A stretch of DNA of 64,000 nucleotides from Acanthornis magna (Eukaryota; Chordata; Aves; Passeriformes; Acanthizidae), in the NCBI GenBank assembly GCA_036785705.1, contig JAWUZG010000056.1:17652001-17716000 (forward strand), in the 5' to 3' direction. Below are positions 45,771-56,764 of this stretch, one piece after another. Position 1 is the stretch's first letter; each line of letters begins with the position of its first letter. The translations under genes were made by a program, and so were the position numbers. Under the pieces are notes generated by a model. It ran no database searches, had not been told where the DNA came from, and saw only the letters and a program-made list of their open reading frames with translations.

Positions 45771-48127
45771 TTGAAACCCTTCCAGAGCTTGCTTGATTTT
45801 CTTTGCAGGAGGAGAGGGGTGATGCCAATTCTGAACTCACCCATGGACTTTGCAGAGGTTAATGCACCCCCCGAGAGTGTGGAACAAAACTGTCAGTCAA
45901 ACAAAACTGGCTTTTGGGGCAGGGAGGTGGAGCACATAAAAGTACATTTTATTTTGTTGACCATTAATTGTATAAATAAACCAGCGCTAAGAATGTTTTT
46001 CTATGCCACTCTGTTTTCTTATAAAATACAGGGGTTCCTGAAGCTGCGCAGAAATTCCATAGTAAAGAGAAAATCTGGCAGGTTATACCCATCCTGTGGA
46101 ATATGGACAGAGATTTTCAGCTCTCTGTGCATCACAGGAGCAGGAGAGGCTGCAGGTCTTTCCACAAAAGGCAGGGACAGAGCAGAATAGAAACCTCCTG
46201 CAGCTCTGACCCTACATGCCCTTCCTGGGGAAAGGAGCTGTCATTCCCGGGGGCGAGGGAATCCCTCTTCCCTTAGACAGTGCAGGTGATGCTTTATGAG
46301 GATTAGTGATTTGAACATGATGTTCTGGTGTTGGAACCCTTCCAGAGGGCAGGAGAGGTTGTTCCTGGATGGAGAAATCAGTGCTTTGCTCACAGCCATG
46401 GTCTTCAGTGGTGTCTGGTGCCCAGCACCTTGGAGACATGGATATGTTTTTTTGGAAAACTTTTAGGGCACTTCTGAGTGCTTCTGACAGTGGCTGCCTG
46501 CTTGTGGCTAATGAAAGATTTTCACATTCCTTTCCATGTGCTTTGAAACGCCAGAGGAAATGTCCCAGCGACTCAAATTATAGGTGTTACTTGGGAGTGA
46601 CTGCTGCATTATTGTTGAACACCTGGAACTGGCAGCAGGCAAGGCTGCATGCTGGAAAAAGAAGGAATTGGATACTCAGCCACCCCTTCCTACCTCCAAC
46701 ACCCCTGACTTTGTTCATCTGCAATGGGAACAGAGGGGTGCGAGTGGTCATTTGGATGAGCCTTGTCCCATTGTCTACTTGTGTCCCTCAAATCTTCCTG
46801 CTCCCCGCTGAAACTCCAGAGAATTCAGTTCAGTGTCAAAGCATTCATTCCACAAAGTTAAGCCATGGCTGGATTTGGATGGGAATCTGCAGATATTGGG
46901 GATGTTCCCAGAGGATAAAGCCCATCTTCCTCCCCCAGAGAAAGGCAGCTGGGGATGTTCTGCCGTCCTGTTATTTGCTTCATTTATTCAACATCTTGAC
47001 AGTAAAACCCTTGGAACTGGCTTTGCCAAAGATACTTCTTTTTCTTCCAACTTATCCTGTCCTCTCAACCTGTGTAAGGAAAGCATTCTTGGCATGGCAG
47101 GGCAGCCCTTCATCGCAGTGCTTTTCCTGGGAAGTTGGGTTCTCCAGCACATCTGGGGATGTAACTGGTTTGACTGGTGTCCTGCTGCTCTGTGGCTGCT
47201 TGGAGGGACAGGGATTGAGGCTTTTTTTTCCCACTGAGTTGGTGCAAATGGCACCAACTTGCCTTGTTGGTCCTTGGAGCTGCGCTCCAGGGAAATCAGA
47301 GATCCAAGCTGGCAAGAAATAGGTCTGCCCGTGTGTGGTGTTGCTGAGAGAGCTGAAGGGTAAAGGGAGAGCACAGACACAGCAGTGAGATAGGGAACAT
47401 CCATCTGGGATAAATGCTGCCTTGGATCTGTTGTGAATTCAGACTCCCAACCCAAAATAAAAAGCCAGGCCTTGGGAAGAAGTGTCTGGGTGACATTTTG
47501 GATTGTGTTTATGAACTAGTGGGGGTAGAAAATCTGTAAAAGACCCGAGAGGCTTTAATAGCTTGGATAATGATTTACAGCTGTTTAATCCCATGATTTA
47601 TAGACAGCTCCTTATCACAGAGGCAGGATACAAATACTGAATTTAATAAAGGAACACAATTCTCATTTCTTTCTCAGAAACATATAGACAGGAGGAACAT
47701 TCCACAGTAAACAGCAGCCTCTTCCCATCATGAAACCTCCCCCTGACACAGAGATCTGAGGCTGCAGAGCACAGCCAGCACTGCCTGGCCATATCTCTTC
47801 CATATAATTTCCATAATGCAGCCCTTTCCTCTGAGTGCAGTGCAGCCTCCCTAAATACACAGCCTGGCACCATAACGTTCCATTCCCTCTGCCCCGAGGT
47901 GACAGGCACCTCCAAGTGACACACAAAGGCTTGGCTCTCTAGAGCCCCAAAGAACAGGCTCGGGGTTGTGGCAGAGGCACTCCAGACCCTCACACATTCC
48001 AGCTGGAGTGGACTGAGATGGGCTCAGCACCCTCATGGGGGCTGCAGGAGCTGCTGTGTGCCCAGGGCTGGCTGGTGTTTCCCTGGGCACAGCTCACAGC
48101 CACTCAACAAATTCATAACGGAGTGAG
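45771..48127. other. Non-genic stretch holding the longest non-repeat open frame
   Basis: No recognised gene. The plus-strand frame 46369-47322 (317 codons) is the longest outside tandem repeats. Its translation is very rich in Cys, Trp, Leu and Ser and poor in Asp/Glu, has no recognisable domain, and other frames are also open over parts of it. It is treated as fortuitous. 47560-47640 is a short AT-rich patch with TTAATCCC and CTTATC (Otx-like and GATA-like) words. Confidence 0.5.
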
Positions 48128-48302
48128 GAAGGGTTGGGGTCCCAGCTGGGGCTGCCCCTGGATCCCTGGAATTGTCCAAAGCCACGTTGGACAGGGCTTG
48201 GAGCAGCCTGGGGTGGTGGAAGGTGTCCCTGCCATGGCAGGGGGTGGGATGGGTCAGCTTTAAGGTCCCTCCTAACCCAAACCAGTCTGGGATTCTGTGA
48301 TC
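48128..48302 (+). mobile_element. CR1 LINE 3' fragment, sense
   Basis: From GCTGGGGCTGCCCCTGGATC through ACAGGGCTTGGAGCAGCCTG, AAGGTGTCCCTGCCATGGCA and CAGCTTTAAGGTCCCTCC to the tail TGGGATTCTGTGATC. Well-preserved, truncated to about 175 bp. Confidence 0.95.
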
Positions 48303-50443
48303 AGAGGAAGGACATGGCCGAGGTCACCCTGACCCTTGCTGCTTCCTCAGAGCTGAGCACAGCTCTGCTCAGAGCCCTTCCTCCCAATCCTGGGAGCTGT
48401 CAGAGAAAGTCTGGAGTCTCCCAGGTGTGGTGGCTGATGCTCAGAGGGACACTCTGCCTCCAGCACGAGCTTGGTTTGTGTGTGCAGCTCCCTCCGCCCC
48501 AGTCTGCACTGGTTTGGGTGTTTAACTCCACCAGCATCAGCACCATCTGCTCAGAGCAAAAAAATGGCATTTCCAACATGGGACCTCTCTGCTGGGCAGC
48601 CTAAACCAGTGTGTAAACAGGAATTAACTGGACCATCCCAGTGTAATGAGTCATTTTCATTAACTCTGCTCTCAGACTAATACATTTGGCTTCAGAGATC
48701 TTAGATTATTCTCCAAATAAAAGCATGAGGGGGAAGAGTCCCCTGGTGCTCCCATCCCTGCTAGAAGGTGTCACTGTGCTGGGGTAGCCAAGAGGGGCAA
48801 AGCTCTTCTGAAATATCACTGTTAAATATTTCCCGAGTGCTCTAATCTTTCCAGCTTTATTGTGATTCTCTGCTTTCTCCTCCTGTCCTCAGTAATTGGG
48901 TTTTTTTGCAAGTAGAAATAGCCTGAGGCAGAACTGGAAAGCAAACAGGATCACAGTGAATAAATCCATCTTCACAGGTCTTTTTTTTGTGTATGCCTTT
49001 ATATCAATTTGGTTCAAAGAAAGTATCTCCTTACTCTGCCTCCACTGTTTAGCATTTTTTATTAACAAAGTCCTCTTTTAGGCTGTAGTCCATTGAGGTT
49101 CATTAATCAACAATTGCCATGAAGTGAAAAATTCTCAAACTCCCAAAAATCTTTTTCTTGGAGTGAGTTAATACTAACAATGAAGTTTTCCTTGGCTAAG
49201 TGTCCTCTGCTTTGATGTGTCTGGGTGAGAAACTAAAAGCCACAAAGGTGTTATAAACTAGGCACCAATCACAGATTTAGACAGGCTGGTATGTGCTTTT
49301 AACCAATAAATATATATAGTATCGCAAGAATTAGTGTTTGGTTTGTGTGAGAGAGAATTTTTGGCATTTGAATGATTTTCTTATCGGTTTTTCATTAGTT
49401 GAGCTATTTCTTTTTTTTTTAAAGAACAGCAAGTTCCCCTCAGTGTCCTGAAAATGGCACTGAAAGTGGTCACCCCAGCCCCATTCCTAGAGTAACATTC
49501 GTTTACGTTATTTCTGGCAAGAGCCATAATACAGCTCTTCTTAATTTTGGGAGCAGGCTGTTATTCAAACATATGCCTGAGCAGTTTGGAAGGCTCCGAG
49601 TGCCTCTGGAAGCCCTGGCACAGGAGCTGTGCTGGCAGCAGGAGCTGTGACCCTGCTCCAAGGTCCCTTCCTGGGGCCAGGCCTGGCAGCAGCAGCGCCC
49701 GCGGCCCTTCAGATGGGACAGGAGCTGCGTGCGGGGCTTGGCCGCCGCCGCTGCCGAGAAAAAGTCATTTTGTATGAAAACACAGGCAGGGGAAAGGCTG
49801 GGGGATTGCTTTGGAGAGTGTAAAGTCCCTAAACCTGCTCCGGGCTGCCTTCCCAAACAAAGCTTTGCTCCTGAGGGCAGGAAAATCAATAGGAAGAGTC
49901 CCATGGCTTCGCAAGGGCCAGTGAAGAGCTGCAAGGACCAAGCAGCTCCAGGCTGCTCAAGCGCTCCGAAGGTCAGGAGGAGGCAGAGCATTCCACAATC
50001 CCGAGATTGCAGAAGTATGAGCGCTGCCCCTCCAGCGCCGACAAACCACAGACTCCAGCAGTCCTCAGCCGAAGGCAGGGAGAGCTTTTGTCCCTCACTT
50101 TGTCCCTCGGCTTCGCCTTGACCGCTCCGATTGTTCTGACAGCGGGAAGTTCTTGCTCGCGTCATCTTTCCACGGCAATATTGTTATTTTTTAACCTGCT
50201 ATAAAAAGCGAGCAGAAACAAGAGGAGCTGCTCTGGCCTCCCTAAATAAGATTCCGTGTTTACCATTGATCACAGTTACCAGAGTGCTTCTTCCTCCAGT
50301 GGCTCTGAAGTGGATCAAACCGGCCCTCTTTGTTTCTGTTTTTGTGCGCCTCTATTTCTGTTGCTTGCGTTTCAAACGCCTGTATTTTTCTAGCAGTTAA
50401 AGGCTGCGTTTTGCACGCATAGCACATTCTATAAAACCTTTGG
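48303..50443. other. Non-genic single-copy stretch
   Basis: No gene recognised. 48780-49480 is AT-rich. A CpG-bearing patch at 49690-49760 (GCGCCCGCGGCCC, GGCCGCCGCCGCTGCCGAG) precedes a candidate regulatory stretch. The minus-strand frame 49503-50165 (220 codons) overlaps plus-strand frames and has no recognisable domain. Confidence 0.5.
49690..50400. promoter_or_regulatory. Candidate CpG-bearing regulatory region
   Basis: Two parts: a small CpG cluster at 49690-49760, and a stretch at 50080-50400 that keeps CpGs (TTGCTCGCGTCATC, GTGCGCCTC, GTTTCAAACGCC) amid AT-rich words such as ATAAAAAGCGAGCAG. It could be an unmethylated enhancer or a minor promoter. No transcript start, splice site or coding exon can be placed. 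Inference. Confidence 0.25.
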
Positions 50444-50462
50444 AAAAAAAAAAAAAAAAAAA
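50444..50462. repeat. A19 homopolymer
   Basis: Run of 19 A followed by A-rich GAAAAAGAAAAA. No recognisable retroposed body precedes it. Confidence 0.9.
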
Positions 50463-51021
50463 GAAAAAGAAAAATTGGCAGTGTGAATTCTCTCTCCAGT
50501 GGGGCTGGAAGGATTTTAAAGTCTCCTGGAGGAAAGAAAGGCCATGCCAGCTTTCTGCATACAAATTGTGCAGCGAGCAGCGGTGATCAAATAGCTGATG
50601 TGCACGTTTGATATGAACACACACACAGGGAGCACCAGCCCTGGGAGAAACGACAGCTTTATGAACCAGAGCTTGTTCCTTATCTCCCATCAGCTCATAT
50701 TCCAGCAGAGTAAATATTTCACTGCAGCAGCAGAGCTCTAAAACCTGCAGGGTGACGTGGGTGAGGTCCCCACGTCCGCAGTGCGGGATGGGTGCCTTGG
50801 AGGGACGGGGGGTCTCCTCCAGCTCTGCTGATTCCTCATTGTGTGGATCCCCATGGACATGGAGCTGTCCCCTTGGAGATCCACAGGCTTCTGCTGGGGA
50901 GCACAATATGCCTGATCCTTTAGCGGGAGGAGCTTTGCTAGGGTCGGTTTGGGGAAAAAGAATTGAAAATGAATGGGAGTGTCACCGAGTAGTGTCCTGT
51001 CACTTGGAATCTTCACGGAGA
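50463..51021. other. Non-genic single-copy stretch
   Basis: No gene recognised; a five-copy AC run near 50618 and short open frames only. Confidence 0.5.
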
Positions 51022-51142
51022 CAGAGAATTGTGGAAGGGTTTGGGTTGGAAGGGACCTTAAAGCTCAGCTGGTTCCCAGCAGGGCCATGGGCACGGGTGG
51101 GTCACTGGGTCAGGTTGCTCAGGGCCCCACCCAGCCTGGCCT
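51022..51142 (-). mobile_element. CR1 LINE 3' fragment, antisense
   Basis: AGAGAATTGTGGAAGGGTTT, GGGTTGGAAGGGACCTTAAA, CCATGGGCACGGGTGGGTCA and CAGGTTGCTCAGGGCCCCAC, ending CCAGCCTGGCCT. This is the reverse of the CR1 3' end, about 120 bp. Confidence 0.93.
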
Positions 51143-52215
51143 GACATGCACGTAATGCTCATTTCGTGATTCGTACCGATTTTTTCATTTCCATTTAGTA
51201 ATATTAAAATAAACCTAATAGAAAAGAGATGGCAATTCTTCCACAGTTGGCAGGGATTGTCCAGCATTGTCCTTATTTTGGTATTATTTTAACGAGGTTG
51301 TTTTTTCACCCTGTTCCCACTCTGTGGCTTTGCTTTCCCTGAAGAGAGTAAACAGCTCTGCGCAGAAAAGTGCCCCGATTTCCACTGTTAATAACCTGGG
51401 GGTTGAATAAGTGAGAAATGCTGTTTACAAATAAAATTTAAAAAAGATAAATATGAAAAATCAGAAGCTCTGTTTGGCTTTGCAAACAAAAGTAGCCCAA
51501 AAATAAACAGGCCTACCCAGCAGAAAGGAGACTGGGAGGGGAAGTGGATGCCAACTGAAGAGGCAGATGTAAAGAGCATTTCCTATTTGGTTTAGCAACT
51601 GCAGACTTTTGTCTCCAGTCTGCCTGCATTTCCTCCAATGATTCATCATAAATGTGCATTTATAAATAAACTCCACCTTGGCCTGGCACATTGATTGCAG
51701 GCTGGTTACTTAGGGAAATAAAAAAAAAAAGGAACCATACTCCCCAATTTTGAATGATACCTGTGTGGCAATATAATTTTATAGAACCAGGCTGTTTATT
51801 TTATTTATGTTGAGGGATTGTGACCGTGAGAGATGGGACCTGTGGTTTTCCCGTTTCATCTGAGGAACAATTCATTAAGGAGCCTATTTAAGCCAGATCC
51901 ATGCAGCGATCTCTGTGCACGGCCAGGGCCTCAGGTGTGGGAGAGGGGTCACTCACCAGCCAGTCCCCAGTGCTCCCCAGGGCCAGGGGGACCCACGGCG
52001 CTGTCGGGAAGAATATTTCATCAGCATCAGTCCTGGGGGGCCCCCAGCACCCCCAGCCTGTGCCTGCCCTGCCCTGCTCCTCTCATTCCTGTAGTGTTCC
52101 TGTAGTGCTCATCCTGTGGGGTGAATTTTGCAAACTGAGTGCTGAGGTGATAAATTCACATGTAGTGCTTGTAGCTGAGCTCTCTTCAGGGAGACAACTC
52201 CCACAGATAAGAGCC
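51143..52215. other. Non-genic single-copy stretch
   Basis: No gene recognised; AT-rich to 51.8 kb with an A11 run near 51720, then GC-moderate. Confidence 0.55.
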
Positions 52216-52355
52216 CATCCCTGGCAGTGCCCAAGGCCAGGCTGGACAGGGCTCGGAACAACCTGGGACAGTGGAAGGTGTCCCTGCCATGGCAGGGGTG
52301 GGATGAGATGAGATGAGATGAGCTTTAAGGTCCCTTCCCACCCCAATGATTCTGT
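52216..52355 (+). mobile_element. CR1 LINE 3' fragment with internal GATGA expansion, sense
   Basis: CCCTGGCAGTGCCCAAGGCC through CAACCTGGGACAGTGGAAGG, TCCCTGCCATGGCAGGGGTG to CTTTAAGGTCCCTTCCCACC and an ATTCTGTA tail. At 52302-52322 the family's single GAATGAGATGA has grown into four GATGA units, a microsatellite born inside the element. Confidence 0.95.
52302..52322. repeat. GATGA pentanucleotide microsatellite within CR1
   Basis: Four perfect GATGA copies lie where most CR1 copies have one or two. Confidence 0.92.
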
Positions 52356-53533
52356 ATTTGACTCTCTCTCTGCTGGAACAGACGTGGAGGAGTAGTTAAA
52401 TAAATCGAAATGTTTTTTAAGAACAAGAGCTAGTTGATAGCAATTTTTCCTAGTTTTTTTTACCAGCAGAGCACTCCTGAACTTTTCCTGACTTGTGGAG
52501 CCACAGCAAAATCTGCGAAGCAAAGGGCTGCTCTCTCTGCAGCCACTGGAAAGGTGCAGCCCAGAGAAAACAAAGGCAAGGCAGTCCCAGACTCTGCACA
52601 GCACATGATTCCCTAATAAAAAATGTTTGGCCTCTTCTCAGGAATAACATGGCCATGCTTGTAGCTCCAAAAGAAGCCCTGAATGATATTAATACATTCA
52701 TTAGAACAAGTTCAAAGAAAATCATCTTAATTAGCTTGCCTGGCTGAAAGTGAGGTTCATTAATCTAAAGTAGATTAACCTGATGGTAATGCCATGAAAG
52801 CTGGCTGGGATATTAATGAAATATATGCAGTTGCAGAGAGCCCAAATGTCCTGCCAGTCGCAGGCTGATAAAACTGCCCGTGTTTCCTGCACTTGGGGCT
52901 GTTTTTAGGAAGATCTCCCCTTTTTCACCAGCCCAGCCCTGCAGCTCAGCCACGGCATCGCTTTAGGGACGCTCTGGATCGGGGAGAGAGCGTTCCATGG
53001 AGAAACTCAGGAAAACAACTCACTCGAGCCTTTTGTGCAGCAGACTTGCTGGAGCAGAGCGTGCACGTGCACGTCCACAGCAGGCAGGGATTTGCCCGTG
53101 CAGGCTTTTTATAAGGCAAACCGTGGCGCAGGACTTCCAAAATTTGACCTGTTTTTCAGCTCTGTGCCGGTGCACAGCATTCAGCAAGGGTCTAAAAGCT
53201 TCCAGAAACCCAGCTTAGACCCAGCGGGCTTAAAATGGCCTTCTCCTCTCCCCAGGCTCCAGTATTCTTAATCTCAACTCTTTTTAGTCTTTGACACATC
53301 ATTAAAGTGACAGTTCAAGAACAGCTCCGAGATCAAAGGCCTGCAGAGCTTCTCTCGTGTTGCAACGCTTTCGGCAACTCTTTCTCCAGGCCTGTTCCTT
53401 AACTCCCTCCCTCCAGCCAGCAGTGCAATCTCTCCCACTCCCTTCCCTGCCCCTCAGTCTTCCCAAGGCTCTGCTCCTCTGCTGGGTCACCCCAAAGGTC
53501 ACTGGTCCGAGGCTCAGCCCAGCTCAGCACGGG
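52356..53533. other. Non-genic single-copy stretch
   Basis: No gene recognised. 52730-52880 has paired homeodomain-type words (TTCATTAATCTAAAGTAGATT, then TTAACCTGATGG). 53030-53115 contains GTGCACGTGCACGT and a TTTTTATAAGG word. Possible regulatory DNA only. Confidence 0.5.
52625..52880. promoter_or_regulatory. Candidate conserved non-coding element
   Basis: AT-rich, repeat-free, with TAAT/ATTA cores at 52688, 52729, 52759, 52776 and 52814, and a short inverted pair around TTAATCTAAAGTAGATTAA (52758-52776). Such palindromic ATTA pairs are typical of dimeric homeodomain sites. Inference without alignment. Confidence 0.27.
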
Positions 53534-53963
53534 GTATTCACAGATTTTGGTGTGTCAGATTTAGGTGTATCACAAATTTAGGTGTGTTCACAAATTTAGG
53601 TGTATCACAATTTTAGGTGTATCACAATTTTAGGTGTATCACAGGTTTAGGTGTTTCACAAATTTAAGTGTAGCACAAATTTAAGTGTATCACAAGTTTA
53701 GATGTATTCACAAATTTAGGTGTATCACAATTTTAGGTGTATCACAGATTTAGGTGTATCACAAATTTAAGTGTAGCACAAATTTAAGTGTATCACAAAT
53801 TTAGGTGTATCACAATTTTAGATGTATCACAACTGTAGGTGTATCACAGATTTAAGTGTATCACAAATTTAGGTGTATCACAACTGTAGGTGTATCACAG
53901 ATTTAGGTGTATCACAAATTTAAGTGTATCACCATTTCAGCTGCATCACAAATTTAGGTGTAT
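53534..53963. repeat. 17-bp AT-rich minisatellite, about 25 units
   Basis: The unit is TGTATCACAAATTTAGG (17 bp), with variants TATTCAC (18 bp), CAATTTTAGG, CAGATTTAGG, TTTAAG and TGTAGCAC. Blocks of variants recur in the same order (a TTCAC unit followed by CAATTTTAGG units near 53586 and again near 53706; a TTTAAG-TGTAGCAC pair near 53670 and near 53770). The array therefore grew partly by multi-unit duplication. The last units (CACCATTTCAG, CTGCATCAC) are decayed. No gene. Confidence 0.97.
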
Positions 53964-54491
53964 TTGTGCCGCCGAAATAACTTCAGGTTTGGGCACGGCC
54001 GTAAACAAATATATACAAATCCAAAATGCAAATAGGGAGGATTTGCAAAATCAGCTCTGCTCCGGAGTGCCAGGAGAAGGCACAGGATGGAGTATGGGAT
54101 GGGGAGGTGGGGAGATCAAGGTTCCTGTCCCAAGTTTTCCCTTGGCATGTGGTGCTGCTCCAGGGAAAGCTGCTCATCTCCTGGAGAGGCTCCTGGGTTT
54201 GCCTCACCTACAAGTGCCCAGGAGCAGCTGATTCTGTGCTGTGATGTGCCCAGGGCCCAGCACAGGTTCTGGTGGTGTGAGAAAAGGGAGCTCAGGAAGC
54301 ACTGATTTTCTCTTTACGTACCCCCACCCCTGCTGAAGCGTTGAGTAAACTCTGCAGCTCCATTGATACATATTTATAGACAGCTCTGCGATCCAAAAGC
54401 GAAAGGAAATCTATAGGGGCACGGTGTTGTTCCTAGGACAAGATCTAAGGGCCTTCCTTCCTCTGCAGGGCTCGGATGTGGATTTTCAGAT
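53964..54491. other. Non-genic single-copy stretch
   Basis: No gene recognised; a short open frame continues out of the minisatellite and stops by 54231. Confidence 0.5.
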
Positions 54492-54552
54492 ACAGAATCA
54501 CATCATGTCCTGAGCTGGAAGGGACCCACAGGCTCATCCAGCTCCAGCACTG
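54492..54552 (-). mobile_element. CR1 LINE 3' end, antisense
   Basis: ACAGAATCACATCATGTCCT, GAGCTGGAAGGGACCCACAG and CTCATCCAGCTCCAGCAC are the reverse of a CR1 subfamily whose tail reads GTCCTGAGTTGGAAGGGACC. It is a different subfamily from the other copies, judged by the CTGAG-TTGG and ACCCACA words. Confidence 0.85.
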
Positions 54553-55122
54553 AGGACTGAGCTGGGCTGACCTCACTGTGGTGCCTCTCCCTAAAACTGA
54601 ATATTCAGTGACTAAGTGTCCTTGCCTTGTTTCCCCGTGAAGGGCTCGGCTGGCCCACAGCTTATTTACAAGGTACCATGGTGTGATGCATCATAAAGAC
54701 ACTTTTGAAGAATTTCTGTTATTAAAAACTGCCCGTGGAAAGAATTAGGTCAGGTGTTTACAAGTCAAAGCTTTGGGGATAATTAGGTGGAAGGCAGTAG
54801 AAAAGAGGGTTATTTTCCAGCCCTCCAAGAAGTGTGGAGTAATGGCTGTGTTAGCAGGAGCCTCTCGGCAGCCAGGTTCCACCTCCTCAGTGCAGCATCT
54901 GTTACAGCCTCTGCTTTGGCCATGGGGAAGAAAGCAGGGCTTAGAAAAGCCTCCGAAAATACAGAACCCCCAGAGCAAAGCTGTTGGTGTCCGGGTGTTC
55001 TATAAACAGCCAGGCAAGCCCTCTTAAGGGGGCTGCTTGTAAATACAAGCTGGAGCTGCTACTGCTGCCCAGCGAGGCTGAATTCTATACCACCTTTGAG
55101 GGAAGAAGGTTGTTTTCTTTCC
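54553..55122. other. Non-genic single-copy stretch
   Basis: No gene or repeat recognised; short open frames only. Confidence 0.5.
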
Positions 55123-55149
55123 TTTTTTTTTTTTTAAAAAAAAAAAAAA
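55123..55149. repeat. T13A14 perfect palindrome
   Basis: Thirteen T are followed directly by fourteen A, a 26-bp perfect palindrome with no spacer. It could extrude as a hairpin, and could also be a sequencing or assembly artefact of a homopolymer. Confidence 0.95.
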
Positions 55150-56393
55150 GGGCACTTGTTCCTGGTGGCAGAGCGTGTGTGTGGAGAGGAGGGACGGGAC
55201 AGGGCGCTGGCTGTTTGTGCACTTCAAGCAGAGCGACCTCCTTGAACCTCACCGTGCACAATGATGCTTTCCATGGAAAGTCTGGCTCTATTACCTTTGG
55301 CAAGGGCTGAGGGAATATTTTTGGAAGCTTTAAAATCCTCTGTGGAACATGCTTCATTTTTTGTTCATATACAGTATCTTTATATTTATTCAGGAAAAAA
55401 AAGGTTTCTGTTTTGCTGCAGTTGGCTGCCTGACCCTGACCCTTCAGCTCTTCTCCAGCAGTGCCCAGGGTGTCGGGAAGGCTGGGACAAGGAAAAGATC
55501 AGGCCCAAACCATCAGCCCCTGCCATATTGTACTGGTTAAAGCTCAGTTGCTCCCCTCTCCTAAGAGTTTGTTTAAAGTGGTAAGAATAGAACCTGTTCA
55601 AAGTGAGCCCTCCAAGGGCCTGGTTCCCATTTGCATTTAAGCCTTTCTGTGGAGCTAGAGCTGGGTAAAGGGGCCCTCGGTCCTAAATGGGAATCAGACT
55701 CCACAGCTGTGCTTTCCAGTGTCCTTCCTTTCTGCCAGCAAAGCCAGGAAATGGCTCTTGAATGGGGAGGGGACAATTAAACACAAAAAAATTACAAATC
55801 AAGGTGGGCAGGGCCGGAGGGCGTGTGTGGTGCTACCTGTGGATGCTGCCCGGGGTTGGCTCCTTGGGATCTCACCTGGATCCCCCTGCACAGGGGCTGA
55901 GGTGTAAAACACAGGAGGTCTTAAACTCAGTTTTAGCTTTAGGGCTGCATTTGGTAGCTGGAGGGAGCAGAATATGGAATGTGGGAATCGGAATGAGCAT
56001 TGGAGCATCCTAAAGGGAGTATTTTTGACTATTAATATCAGTAAATTTAGGCAATCAGTGTGATTTGCTGGCTCTTTCTCTCTTGGTTCATCTCTGATGG
56101 CTCAAACAGCAGTGCCAGGAGGAGGAGGAGGTGCCCAGGTGCATTAACATCCCAAAGCCAATGGGAATGGGGCAGGACAGGTGAGGAGGCTCCAACCCTG
56201 CCCTGCACTCAGGATATTTTTCCATGTATTTCAATGACAGCAGATGCAGGCAAGGACAGGACTTCTAGCAGCTGCTTCAGAATTAGCCATTTTTTAATGT
56301 TTTTAGTATATTTGACAGTACTTTAGGAAGCAGGGGCAGCACTTGTACGCCGTGGTGCAGGTAGAGCAGCAGGCTGGGATGGCAGAGCCGGCT
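55150..56393. other. Non-genic single-copy stretch
   Basis: No gene recognised; short open frames, none with a recognisable domain. Confidence 0.55.
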
Positions 56394-56465
56394 GGGTCAC
56401 CACACATGGGTCACCCCACATGGGTCACCCCACATGGGTCACCCCACATGGGTCACCCCACACGG
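56394..56465. repeat. 14-bp tandem repeat, 5 copies
   Basis: GGGTCACCCCACAT repeated five times (the first with a C/A change, the last CACACGG). Each unit contains GGGTCA, a nuclear-receptor-like half-site word, at 14-bp spacing; this is likely incidental. Confidence 0.95.
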
Positions 56466-56764
56466 ATCCCGCTGGCCCTGCACACTCCCCTTCTCCCTGT
56501 CCAGCCCCGCTGCTCCAGGGGCTCAACAGGAGGCTCAGCCTGGATCCCCGTGTTCCCCAGCCCCACTCCTGGCTGGAAGGAGCTGGAGCTGGAGCTGGGG
56601 CTGCCCCGCCTGTGCCACCAGAGGAGAGCTTGGCCTCGTGCTCAGAGTTTACAGCCTGGTGATGGGCGAGGCTGCTCTTGGCTGTGCCTTGGAGCTGCAG
56701 GGGTGAAGGTGGCTGCAAGTGTCCTCTGCAGGGGCCTCAGATCTCCTGGGCCTGCACGAGCTGG
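56466..56764. other. Non-genic GC-rich spacer
   Basis: GC-rich, with a triplet-like GGAGCTGGAGCTGGAGCTGG run near 56578-56597. All frames are fairly open but no domain is seen. Confidence 0.5.

Noticed and set aside
49503..50165. 220-codon minus-strand open frame
   Set aside because: Overlaps plus-strand frames; open because of GC and CpG content; no recognisable motif.
50444..50475. A19 plus A-rich tail as a retroposon end
   Set aside because: Same reason: no recognisable body and no flanking duplication.
47596..54386. Shared 15-mer ATTTATAGACAGCTC at 47596 and 54372
   Set aside because: About one or two exact 15-mer coincidences are expected by chance in 64 kb, and similarity does not extend.
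56394..56465. Array of nuclear-receptor half-sites (GGGTCA every 14 bp)
   Set aside because: Spacing does not correspond to known DR1-DR5 arrangements; most simply a by-product of the 14-bp tandem repeat.
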